Shown piece by piece: positions 22,626 to 33,209 of a DNA stretch of 64,000 nt. The stretch is taken from assembly GCF_018812025.1 (NCBI RefSeq), contig NC_063062.1, positions 1,472,754 to 1,536,753 of the forward strand. The letters are read 5' to 3'. Source of the stretch: Megalobrama amblycephala. Its lineage: Eukaryota > Chordata > Actinopteri > Cypriniformes > Xenocyprididae. Position 1 is the stretch's first letter. Every line of letters begins with the position of its first letter. The translations under genes and the position numbers were made by a program. The notes beneath the pieces are model-generated. The model saw only the letters and a program-made list of their open reading frames with translations. It did not search any database and was not told the DNA's origin.

Positions 22626-23036
22626 TAATTGTGATGTTTTTGCTCTTTTCCATGCAATTTAATTTTTCAAACTTTAAAAAGGCACCATAAAAGTAGAGTA
22701 AAGTTTTGTTTGTGAAATTGTTCACCGACTGTTTTCCCGTCCCGATCGGATCAGTGTGATTCATGGATGAATCATTCAGCAGCTTCAGTCCTCATTCATT
22801 CATTCAGTTGCAGTGAAAGAGCGAGCAGTCTTCAGAACGTGTCCTTTACTCCACAGAAGAAAGAAAGTCATACAAGTCTGGCACACTTGAGGGTGAGTAA
22901 ATGACTGAATCTTCATTTTGAATCATCCCTGTAAGTACATGTTCTTGTGTGTTACTCACTGCGCTATTACATGAACACTGTAACGTAAAGAGATGGTTAC
23001 AGAAGGGCTTGTGACACGAGTGTTTTTCTTCTGCTA
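22626..23036. other. 3' flank / UTR of the CALHM-like gene, with a MITE half
   Basis: Positions about 22850-22935 ('cacagaagaaagaaagtcat', 'gagggtgagtaaatgactga') are the half of a short TTAA-type element. The remainder probably includes the 3' UTR of the minus-strand gene that starts at 24790. Confidence 0.45.
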
Positions 23037-23168
23037 TCAGCTGGAGCTGTAGAGGGTCATCTCCGCCACGTTGGCATCTTGAGTTTCCATCTCCTGCTGG
23101 CAGCTTTCTCTGATCACATACACGACCAGTCCGAAACAGATAAAAATGAGCAGCACTATGCCGATCAC
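23037..23168 (-). CDS. CALHM-like channel protein, exon 2
   Basis: The last 43 codons and stop of the gene whose exon 1 is 24326-24790. A 3' splice site (ctctttaacag) precedes GTGATCGGC, joined in phase 0. It encodes a hydrophobic helix (VIGIVLLIFICFGLVVYVI), the expected fourth membrane segment of CALHM proteins, then a short polar tail ending TLYSSS. The CALHM cytosolic C-terminal helix (about 100 or more residues in known members) is absent. Confidence 0.75.
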   Translation of the reverse strand: MIGIVLLIFICFGLVVYVIRESCQQEMETQDANVAEMTLYSSS

Positions 23169-23418
23169 CTGTTAAAGAGACAGAGAAACGGTGATCGTCT
23201 GAAACGGGTAATGTGAAACTAATGATTTAATAGGGGTTTACTGGTCAATTAGATGTTTAAAGAGGACTACAAATTTGTATTTGTAACATAATGGCGTTGA
23301 TGAATCACACAAAACTTGTTTTGAATTTGTTCAGGTCATATTTCACCATTTTTTTCAAGAAAATAAAACCTTTTTTAGGATTTGTTTTTGCACTCTGCCA
23401 TTATTTTTTTTTTTAATA

Positions 23419-23476
<58 letters not shown>

Positions 23477-24325
23477 GAATCTTATTTTAATATTTATATT
23501 ATTTCTAAATTATAATATGTAAAATATATAATTATTATTATATTCATTTTCATATCATTTACTATTTAGAATATATTTTAATATTTATTAATAACCACAT
23601 TTCCCTCTTGTTCTCATTACTGTATTATCAAAAAACAAAAACAAAACAGTTATTTAAATTGTTAAATTAAAATATTTTGTTTTTAATTTAAAATAATATT
23701 TTTAACAGTAACATTAATTTTATATATTTAAAAATATATAAAATGTATATTTTTTATTCACTGTAATACATTATGTTTATACTTTTACAAATTATATAGA
23801 ATATAGATTTATGCTTCTTAAAGTCAACTTAATTTGTCTTTAAGCAAAAAAAAAAAAAAAAAAAGATATTATTTTCATTTTATTTTGAGCTGAAATGTGA
23901 CCTGGACATGTTTTTTTGTGAGATTTCCCCATTAAATTATCATAGACACATTAACAAAACATGTACATCCACTATAATGGACAAATTAATTGGTTAATTA
24001 ATACATTAATTGGTTACAGAAGAAGTAAATTTAATGTCTAATGTTTCATTGGTGGTTCAGAATCTAGTCAAGACTGGAACTAAGCTATAAATATTGATAT
24101 TAATAGTATCAAAGTTCTATAGATGTTCTCTATAGCAGAATTCCACAAATGTTTCAATGTATCTTCACAGTTCTACAAATGTATCATTGTATCTGTGGAA
24201 TTCTACAAATGTTTCAATGTATCTTCAGAGTTCTAAAAAACATGTCACTGTCATTTGAAAGTGACACAGAGTTATCAGGAGGTCTAAAGACTCAAGAACT
24301 GTCCTGACGGGCTTCCGGATCTCAC
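23169..24325 (-). other. Intron of the CALHM-like gene
   Basis: GT-AG intron of 1157 bp, very AT-rich, with an (AT)n tract at 23428-23475 and an A tract at 23847-23864. Near 24120-24235 a unit of roughly 36 bp ('ttctacaaatgtttcaatg') is repeated three times. Confidence 0.7.
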
Positions 24326-24790
24326 CTGAGACTCCACAAACAGTCGCTGTGAGCGCAGCATGAGTTCCTGAGGAGTGACGCTCTCCTCTTGAGTGGGCTC
24401 GCACCATTTCTGCGGAGCGGCTTTGTCCACGATCACGAAGCGTCCGTGCCAGTCTGTCATCGCGCAGGCGAAATACTGACCGTCCAGGAAGAGCAGGATC
24501 AACCAGACCACGGCGGGAACGAAACCAGACAGGGACACGGTCCTCCTGCACCAGATGTCACACCTGCATCCCTGAATGATCATCATCAGCGCCAAGGCCA
24601 TGACGGCGGGAATGATGAAGAATGCGGAGGAAAACAGCCCGTTCCAGGCCGGATTACACGGACACTCAAACTCCAGCTCCACCAACTTCTCCAGTCCCAT
24701 CAGGATGAAGCCGAAGGCCACGTTGGACACCAGAGGACTGTTGCTCAGTTCATTCTTCAGTCTCGTAAGCCATTGTTGTCGACTTCCCAT
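24326..24790 (-). CDS. CALHM-like channel protein, exon 1
   Basis: Encodes residues 1-155 from ATG at 24790; together with exon 2 the protein has 198 residues. CALHM proteins form large-pore, voltage- or calcium-gated channels in the plasma membrane. Support: a first membrane segment near 21-38, then the CPC motif at 43-45 followed by NPAWN; a second hydrophobic segment at 52-72; a CRC pair at 75-77; a third segment at 88-102; then DGQYFACA with C109 and a later C130. Four extracellular cysteines in this arrangement match the two disulfides known for CALHM proteins. The 5' splice site CAG|GTGAG is at 24326/24325. The subfamily cannot be set by eye. At 198 residues it is much shorter than the usual 310-350. 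The long C-terminal domain is missing unless an alternative exon exists. Confidence 0.8.
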
Positions 24791-27018
24791 ACTAACAACA
24801 CCTGAGAGTCAGAGGAGAGCTGGTCAAATTCCTCCCACACATTTGCAGAAGGTTCACTGATGCGAGACGAATTGATCCTGGGGCAAGTTTTCCCCCTCCT
24901 GACCTTTCCGTTCCCATTGGCTCGGAACAAAGGTGGGTGTGTCGTCCCGCACCTCTCCTCTGCAGATGATTGGCTCACGGCGGGTGGCGGGTGTGGCTTC
25001 CATTTAAATGTTTCTTTCATTGACGTGCTTGAGTAAAGTGGAGGGAAAAGTGTCTGCTCTGTTATTGGCCGCTGCGGATCTGGACGTGCTGTGTCATCAG
25101 AATCATTCTCAACCCATGAGCTTTGTTTAGGGTCGCCTTTACTCCTGGGAGCCTTTTTTAAAAGAATCCTTAGAAATGCAAACACAACCAGTCAAAAGTG
25201 TGTGACCCTAAAACCTTTTACCCTAAAGGCTTCTGCTTACAAAGTTTGTTTAATAGACACATATAAATTGTGCTTACATACGAATTTCTTTAGAAAACAA
25301 AAATGAGTAGATAGTGAAGGCAAAACATCAGAAGTTCAGCATGTTCCTCCTTCAGTAGTGTTTAAAATGAACAATGAATGTTTAATTTTAAAATAATAGG
25401 TAAATTCAAAATATGCATTAAGATATTCATTGTAAGTAAAACTCGATAATCAAAAGCAGATCATATAATAAATGAGCAATATCACATGAGTAGCCGTGCG
25501 ATTATGGCTGTATATCAGCATTCGGCTGTAGGTAATCGCATCATGATGATATACAGCCATAACGCATGGCTACGAGTGTGATATTACGCTTATACAACAG
25601 TTCAACGGCACGAGTGTGTAAATAAACAACGCAGTTAAATCGTCAGGTCAATGTTCATATTAAATCTATTATAAAATCTGTTTAAATGTCAGCTGAGGAA
25701 AGCAATCTTTGTATTTGTCTTTTTTTACAGTTAAAACAACGTCCTTTGTTTATAAAAGTCCCTTTCAATTTAAAAGTCTCTCTCTTTGCCGCCATCTAAA
25801 GGCGTATTTATGTAATTTTCAAACTTAATCCATATTAAGCACTAATGACCCCTTTCTCAATACCAAATACAACATATTATTTATATAAAATATTTATTGA
25901 ACAACAAGATTTAAATTAAGAACAACAGCCATTATAAATGACAATAGGAAATAAACACAGTTGTACAATTCAGTCAAACATAATTATTAAATTTAACACA
26001 GCGATTCGATTTGTTCAGGAACAAGAAATAGTTTAATAAGACCAAAGATTGCCTGTTTTATGTACCCAAAATTAATTATATCTCATGTTTAAATTACTAT
26101 AAGAGCCAGCGGCAAATCCATGAAGCACTGGCCGAGATGAAGCTGTTCTCAGCGGGTACTCGAGCACTGAACGGAGCTCGCATCTCCGAAAACGTCTGAA
26201 CAAATTGTAAAATAGGCGCTATGATTAAATATAAGTCACATATTTCTGGTCTAAACAACTACATTCTCACCTAAAAAAACTTAAAACTACAGTTTGTGGA
26301 ACAACAAGTGTAGTATTTGTAAAAAAAATACGGCAGATTTGCTCGGCTGCCATGACAGTCGCTTCAAGTGAAGTGATACAAACGGTGAAAGGGTAGGAGT
26401 GCTGTTATCACTAGAATATCACACGGCTCTCAGCCAATCAGATTCCAGAACCAGAAAGAACTGTTGTTTAAATGCATTTAATACGTTCTAAAAAGTGAAG
26501 GTTCCAAAAGTGATGCAATAGAAAGATTCCATTTTGAAGAGTGTATCAGTTCACAATATTTTCATTGTTTTATTTAATACCAAGATACTCTGTTTCATAA
26601 AACTGAATAGTGTTAGAGGAAGATGAGCAATCCATACCTGGTTTTCCAGAGAGGATTTGTGTGCTGCATTTGCTCATTTGTCCATCAGATGGCGCTGTGT
26701 GAATGTGAGCGTGTGCAGACAGAGGTCATGATTCTCTTCAGCTCTTAATCCTGACTGACTGTGTGTTAATGACGAGCCCACGATCACACTGTGTGGAGAA
26801 CATGATTTCTTGGAGAAAATCTCGGTAGTGCCCTAGATAAATGTTCCATGGAAGCCTTGAGACATTAATAAAAAATTACCATTATACTACCCTGCCTACT
26901 ATTCTTTGAAGTAGGCTACTTTCATTTAATGGAGTACCATTTGAATGCAATTGTGCATGAATATGGTATTTATTCAGTACCATGGTACAAGGGAGATCAG
27001 GGCCAGTAATTTTGTCCT
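24791..27018. other. Intergenic between the CALHM-like gene and nptn
   Basis: No coding region supported. Positions 25520-25566 hold an imperfect hairpin ('atggctgtatatcagc' against 'gatatacagccat'). The block from about 25480 to 26470 ends 'cagccaatcagattccagaa' and reads like a dispersed repeat, but its ends could not be fixed. The 24791-25180 segment is the upstream flank of the minus-strand gene; no TATA motif stands out. Confidence 0.45.
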
Positions 27019-27327
27019 CCAAACTAAAATTCAAATATCATATTTTTGTAATATCTGTTGGGCAACATAATAAAACCATATTGATGTTACAACAAGAGGA
27101 AAAAAGTATTTTTTTATATAAATTATATATATATATATATATATGTCAGCTTGGGGCAAGTTGTCACATTTTTTTAACATGTTTTAAATATTGCAATTTT
27201 ATAGAATGTATTAATTATAATCTCTATCGGCCAAAACAACATTAAGACATTATTGTAGGCAACTTTTTTGCATTTTTTTTCTGTTTTATTATTTGTTATG
27301 ATTTATTATTCATTAAATGAAATGAAA

Positions 27328-27391
<64 letters not shown>

Positions 27392-27775
27392 TTATTATTT
27401 TTTTTTATTTTTTTTTTTCTGGAAAAAAAAGTATATATATGCATGTCTCTATAATGGAGAGATTATATTAACTTTTATTATGCAAAAAAGTTGCCTACAA
27501 TAATGTCTTAATGTTGTTTTGGCCGATAGAGATTATAATTAATACATTCTATAAAATTGCAACATTTAAAACATATTTAAAAATGTGACAACTTGCCCCA
27601 AGCTGACATATATATATATATATATATAATGTATATGTATGTATATAAAATACTTTTGTATATATATATATATATGTATATAAAATACTTTTGTCGTGTC
27701 TTAATATCAATATTGTTTTATTATGATACCCAACAGATATTACAAAAATATGATATTTGAATTTTAGTATATATA
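27019..27775. mobile_element. Long AT-rich palindrome, probable MITE
   Basis: The left arm (27019-27270) is inverted at 27480-27775 in the same order. Outer arms carry 'aaattcaaatatcatatttt'. Inner arms carry 'gtcagcttggggcaagttgt' and a following block with 'tctctatcggccaaaacaac'. The loop is an (AT)n tract at 27331-27387 plus T-rich sequence. Internal (AT)n tracts also interrupt each arm. Confidence 0.75.
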
Positions 27776-27823
27776 TAATTACAAACTAAAATTAAAAATA
27801 ATATTTTTTTATATATAAAAATA

Positions 27824-27886
<63 letters not shown>

Positions 27887-28075
27887 GGTTATTATTGTTG
27901 GGAATGCAGTACAAAGTTTGTATTTACAATAAATTGTCTTTCAGAAATAATCTACAGGTAACAAATATTAATTGGAGTAAAATGTGTCACCATTATCGCC
28001 CTCTATATCTTAATACAAACACACTGAAACTATATCTTCATTGTACTGCGTGTTACTGTGTTGTTTTTTAACTCC
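27776..28075. other. Upstream flank of nptn with (AT)n tract
   Basis: AT-rich, including (AT)n at 27832-27884. Composition changes abruptly to GC-rich at about 28075, where the nptn leader region begins. Confidence 0.6.
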
Positions 28076-28448
28076 ACAGCGATTGAATGGCGCTGAAGCT
28101 GCGCAGAGCTGATGCGCTCGAGGCACAGCGAACGAGAGCGCGCTCCGACAGCTGATGATGCGCGCGAATGAGCCTCGGGGTGCGCGCACTGACAGCTGAA
28201 GGTTCTTCGAGATGACGGACACTCCGATGGCCCATCATCATCATCATCAGCAGCAGCAGCATCAGCATCCCTGAGCGCCGGGCAGCAGCAGCGTCCTCAT
28301 CCTCATCCGTCCTCCATGCAGCAGAGCCGCGCAGCGCCTGTCGCGTTTCTCGCCGTCCGTCCGCGCTCCTCCTCCGCCATCCTCTGCGGCTGAAGCCGCT
28401 CCGCGCTCATCCTCAGCTCGCCGTGTCCCGTCTCTCTCCTCCTGCAGG
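28076..28448 (+). promoter_or_regulatory. nptn: GC-rich nptn promoter / 5' leader with two upstream ORFs
   Basis: A CpG-rich island in AT-rich flanks, directly before the nptn start codon and without a TATA motif. Two short upstream ORFs lie in it. The first, 28212-28274, has 20 codons with runs of five His and four Gln. The second, 28316-28393, has 25 codons. Both stop before 28449, so if transcribed they could dampen translation of the main frame. The transcription start is not visible from sequence. Confidence 0.6.
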
Positions 28449-28527
28449 ATGCTGTCCTACACGGGGATGCTCGCGCTGCTCCTCATCCACGGGAACGTGA
28501 TGCTCCCATACGTATCATCTCAGAACG
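28449..28527 (+). CDS. nptn: Neuroplastin, exon 1 (signal peptide)
   Basis: Neuroplastin is an Ig-superfamily adhesion glycoprotein of synapses and a partner subunit of plasma-membrane calcium pumps. This exon encodes 26 residues from ATG 28449: a hydrophobic signal peptide ending VSSQN. It then splits a codon after its first base at AACG|GTAAGG. The leftover G joins exon 2 (G+CT) to give the family's QNAGFVKSP junction, which confirms both splice sites. Skipping exon 2 would join it to exon 3 (G+AG) to give NEPRI, the short-isoform junction. The gene runs on the + strand over more than 35 kb and continues past the window. Whether this is nptna or nptnb cannot be told here. Confidence 0.9.
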
Positions 28528-29497
28528 GTAAGGATGACGGGACGCGGTCGTCGGGATCTGTGTGTAATCTGCTTTAGAGGTCGATGCCATCTTTCTGATG
28601 ACAGACACCCCGCTGCATTCAGTCGTGTTGATTTGTGGGGCGCACGGGCTGGAGAAGTGGGAATTAGTTGATGCACTTTCTGTCAGGGCGTTTAATTTTA
28701 GGCGCTCGTGTTTATAAGGAGTGCTCCTCATATTCTCCAGAGTAATCCGTGTTGTTTACACTCACCCTTCTGACATTCACATCCTCACACATCTCGTGAC
28801 TCCTGTGAGTGTTTGAGGAGAAACCCTAAACATCGTGTAAGCTGGTTATTAATACAGACGCTGGTTTCTATGCAGTTCTGCGTTTGAAATGGAAAGCAGT
28901 GGCTTTGTGAGCAGTAAATAATGAGTGCGTGTCCCTGAAGGCATGTGTCTGACTTTACATTCTGGAGAGTCACAGCTGTGACCAGGAGAGGGCAGATTCA
29001 TCACCTGCAGACAAACAAGGCCAGGGTATTCCCTCCTCAGCCAGCAAAAAAAAGGAAGGGAAGGGAAGGGGAAAGAAAACAACACTGAAGCATCAGTCAG
29101 TTTTATGTCCAAAAGGCTGTTTTTGTGCAATGCATCACAAAAAAAACAGCTTCAAACGTGATGTTGGCTCTGGCAGCGCAGATGTCTGGCTGTAACTTGT
29201 TTAGATCTTCATGTGGTAAATAATGGAGTTTTATTCAATCTGATTAACCTGGTTTGCACCAGTGAAAGTGATCAGGAGGAAAGAGCTGTCAGATGATGAT
29301 TATCTAACAGGTTTCCCAAAATGTTGCATGTCGGGCCACTTAAACTAACAGATTAATGTTGGTTTATTTATTGTGACTGTATATGAGAACGTGTTTATCA
29401 TTGAGAAATTCACTATTTATTATCTAGTCGTGACTTTTGTATTGTGTGTATGTGTTATATAGCACATTAAAAAGTAAATGTATATAGATATATAGTA

Positions 29498-29528
<31 letters not shown>

Positions 29529-29739
29529 ATTGTGTCTCTTCAGAAGATTTGGATTAAACCACTCCATTCATATGGATTACTGTTATGATGTGTCACATAC
29601 GTTTTGAAGCTTGAGAATATTGATTGTTTAGACTTTCAATGGATGGACAAAAAATTATGAGATGATGTTAAAAATATCTATGGCAGTTTTCCATGTGGAA
29701 TGGAAAATGCTATTGAATATCTATTTTTCAGGGTATTGT
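28528..29739 (+). other. nptn: nptn intron 1, first part
   Basis: Intron 1 runs from 28528 to 51940 (23.4 kb). This part shows no gene; there is a short purine tract near 29045-29080 and (GT)n at 29503-29528. Confidence 0.7.
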
Positions 29740-30148
29740 ATAGAAGAATTGTGTGTGTGTGTGTGTGTGTGCTTGAATGTGTGTATGTGAGTGAGAGTGT
29801 GTGTGAGAGTGCTTATGTGAGTGTATGACTGTGTGTGTGCATGTGAGTGTGTGCATGTGTATGAGTGTGTGTACATGAGTGTGTGTGTGTTAGTGCTTGA
29901 GTGTGTATGTGAGTGAGACTGTGTGTGTGTGTGAGTGTATGTGTGTGCTTGATTGTGTATGACTGTGTGTGTATGTGTTTGTGTGTGTGTGTCAGTGTAT
30001 GAGTGTGTGTGTGTGTGTGAGTACGTGAGTGTATGCATGTGTGTACGTGAGTGTGTGTGTGTGTACGTGAGTGTGTGTGTGTGTGTGTGTGCGTGAGTGT
30101 GTAGGTGAGTGTATGAGTATTTGTGTATCTGCATGTGTGCATGTGCTT

Positions 30149-30183
<35 letters not shown>

Positions 30184-30902
30184 AGTGTGTGTGTGTGTGT
30201 GTACGTGAGTGTATGCATGTGTGTACGTGAGTGTGTATGTACGTGTGTGTGTGTGTGTGTGTGTGCATGAGTGTGTGTGTGCGTGAGTGTGTAGGTGAGT
30301 GTATGAGTATTTGTGTATCTGCATGTGTGCATGTGCTTGAGAGTGTGTGTGTGTGTGTGTACGTGAGTGTGTGTGTGTGTGTGTGTGTGTACGTGAGTGT
30401 GTGTGTGTGTGTGTGTGCGTGAGTGTGTAGGTGAGTGTATGAGTATTTGTGTATCTGCATATGTGCATGTGCTTGAGAGTGTGTGTGTGTGTGTGTGTGC
30501 GTGAGTGTGTGTGTGTGTGTGTGTGAGTGTGTGTGTGTGTGTGTGTGTGCGTGAGTGTGTAGGTGAGTGTATGAGTATTTGTGTATCTGCATGTGTGCAT
30601 GTGCTTGAGAGTGTGTGTGTGTGTGTGTACGTGAGTGTGTGTGTGTGTGTGTGTGTGTACGTGAGTGTGTGTGTGTGTGTGTGTGTGCGTGAGTGTGTAG
30701 GTGAGTGTATGAGTATTTGTGTATCTGCATATGTGCATGTGCTTGAGAGTGTGTGTGTGTGTGTGTGTGCGTGAGTGTGTGTGTGTGTGTGTGTGAGTGT
30801 GTGTGTGTGTGTGTGTGTGCGTGAGTGTGTAGGTGAGTGTATGAGTATTTGTGTATCTGCATGTGTGCATGTGCTTGAGTGTGTGTATGTGTGAGTGTGT
30901 AC

Positions 30903-30938
<36 letters not shown>
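29740..30938. repeat. TG-rich minisatellite with higher-order structure
   Basis: 1.2 kb of (TG)n broken by ordered variants (TGAG, TACG, TGCA). A landmark 'taggtgagtgtatgagtatt' occurs at 30102, 30292, 30428, 30560, 30698 and 30830. The last five are spaced 136, 132, 138 and 132 bp, so two alternating monomers form a unit of about 270 bp repeated twice. Long open frames on both strands are artefacts of the missing stop codons in TG repeats. Confidence 0.92.
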
Positions 30939-30939
<1 letters not shown>

Positions 30940-31489
30940 GGTCTGCTTTGATTGTCCAGACATAAGGTCAGTGGCTCTCCTGGATAATCCAGCTATTGTT
31001 TGGTAAAGCCTAACCGCACAGATTCCAGCCCCTCTGTAGGCTCCATGGAGCACGACTGTCTGTTTCTCAGGCTGAACTCTGGGACTCGAGCTCTTCTGCG
31101 ACCCACTCAAGACTTAATATTCTTGCCTTAATATTAAATTATGGCCAGAATTAAATCATTGTTTCCTGAGACAAGCTGAAAGCAATAATTCAGAATCCCA
31201 GAGGAACAAGCATCTTATCTGACGCAGATGTGTTTAGCGGGCATGTTTGGTAGTTAGTTTCCAGCTTACAAGGAAGAGACCAAATAAAGTGACCAAAGTT
31301 TCTGTTTTCAAAGACAATCAGTCAGATTGGAACTGGCATTGTCAGCCAGTGTTTGTCATTTTAGCAGTGATGTTTGACCTGACTGTAGGGTTTGAGGAGT
31401 GCTGTACTGTAAACCGAGCTCTTTGTGTTAAGAATCAAATGGTGTCAGTAGAAGCACCTGGTTTGTGAGGTGAACATTGGTATTGTTTC
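30939..31489 (+). other. nptn: nptn intron 1, unremarkable
   Basis: No supported feature. Confidence 0.5.
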
Positions 31490-31793
31490 AAATGCTGTCA
31501 AAATTAATGCATTAATGCATGCGATTTAAATTTTCCAGTTTAACGCATTAAAAATATTTAACGCAATTAACACAGCATCCGGTTTTGGCCGTTATGTTAT
31601 ATGATCACGCTATCATTCATTCAAGAGCTATTAAACCATTCAAGCGCAAAAAAAGAACTTAAATCTGTACTGGAGCGCTGTCTGAATCTGTGTGACACAC
31701 TTGAACAAACAAAAACACACAAAATAATGCTAAAATGGCCGAGTATCCTCATACACACAGTCTTAAATGAGTTAAATAAAGTCTTAAATGACC

Positions 31794-32298
31794 TTAAGGC
31801 CGGGACACACCAACATCAGCTGCGTCGTGGAAAAAATATGTAAATAAACTTCAGCCGACTGTCAACTAGCACGCGTGTTCTGCGCCTGCGCATAAAGGAG
31901 ATAACTGTCTATTGAAGCAGATATATTTGTCTATATTCGTCACTCAAAGAGGGAAAGTGAAACTGCATGTATTCAAACCATAAACATATATCAATCATGC
32001 TGATCACGTTATTTACTCATGTTATTATGAAAATATTTGTGAATTCGAGGGCTCAGGTAAGATGAGGTCAAATTAGAACATTCATCTGTCTGTGCCGTCA
32101 TGACTTATTTGCTTGCTTTCATAACTTTTGCTTATATTCTCGTGAACTGACTGGTTTGCTATACTGAACAGCCAATCAGAGTTCTCTCTTTTGCCGACGG
32201 CCCAAAACTGGCGAGGACCAACTTCAGCCGACGGTGCGGAACACACTGAGGAAACTTAGTCGGCCGACGTACAAAAACTGGTGTGTTCCAGGCTTTAA
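31794..32298. mobile_element. TTAA-flanked MITE with 'ggccgggacacacc' ends
   Basis: The left end TTAAGGCCGGGACACACC is inverted at the right end GGTGTGTTCCAGGCTTTAA. It is about 500 bp, with internal paired 'cttcagccgac' motifs and no ORF. Confidence 0.7.
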
Positions 32299-33092
32299 AG
32301 AGTCAGATCTTAAAGTGACAGCAGCCTAATAAACCTGCTGCTAAAGTCTGTCATTAATGTTAATCAAAGAACAAGAAAAAGAGAAAATCACTCACTGCTC
32401 TCGAATGAATAACTTTTGTAGCTTTAATAAGGATTAATCTATATTTAATTAATAATTTCTGCAGTGAAAACTGTGACGTGTTTGATAACTTTATTCAGTT
32501 TCTCTATATTTCCTACGTGTTAGATCAAATATTTAAAATATACTGTCTTTGGACAGTTTCATACACCTGGCGCAATGTGGCGCCAGTGTTTTCTGGTAGT
32601 TTCAGCCTGACACAGTTATCATTTTCATGTCCTGCGCCACGTTGTTTAAATAGCAAATGCACTCACGCCCATCTGTTCGCCCATGGGCGTGCAGGTCTGA
32701 AATTGAGGTGTGTTCAGGTGCATTGTTGGCGTGTTGCTATTTTGAGGACTGAAAACGACTGAAAAGACAGTATTTGTTTTGTTATTTAAACAGAGTGTTA
32801 GTAATATACACCTACATGCGGGTGCACAACACGTACACTTAGGGCCCTATTTTAACAATCTAAACGCAAAGTGTAAAGCGCACGGCGCAGGTGCACTCAA
32901 GGCGTGTCCAAATCCACTTTTGCTATTTTAACGACGGAAAAACGGTCCGTGCGCCGGGGCGCATTTTTGAAATGGGTTGTCCCTGTTCTCTTAATGAGTA
33001 ATGGGCGTAACGTTCAATAAACCAATCAGAGTGTCATCTCCCATTCCCTTTAAGAGCGAGATGCGCTCGCGCCATGGCAGATTGCTATTTAC

Positions 33093-33209
33093 ATGGCGGA
33101 ATTTGTTGGCGGAAAAGCTGAACGCTTTTCAAGCGAAGAAACCGATCTGCTCGTGCGCGAAGTTAAAGCGGGCTTGCAAATGCAGGCTTTCAAATAGCTC
33201 CGCGCGATG
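33093..33209 (+). pseudogene. Myb/SANT-like fragment of a DNA transposon protein
   Basis: From ATG 33093 the frame reads a short N-terminus (MAEFVGGKAERFSSEE, then TDLLVREVKA) that resembles the Myb/SANT-like accessory protein of PIF/Harbinger transposons, where an acidic-aromatic helix starts the DNA-binding fold. The frame breaks down about 30 codons in. Mutated matches to the same stretch occur inverted at about 33905-34020 and again near 34437-34500. The element at 32841-33792 is therefore a derivative of an autonomous Harbinger-type transposon; this is an inference from a short match. Confidence 0.5.

Noticed and set aside
24389..25185. Plus-strand and minus-strand frames around the CALHM-like exon 1
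   Set aside because: Plus-strand frames are antisense shadows; the minus-strand frame 24757-25185 lies upstream of and partly over exon 1 in another frame and has no recognisable domain.
29721..31110. Open frames of 203, 349 and 372 codons on the minus strand and smaller ones on the plus strand
   Set aside because: They are translations of TG/CA repeats (His-Thr or Cys-Val runs) with no stop codons possible; not genes.
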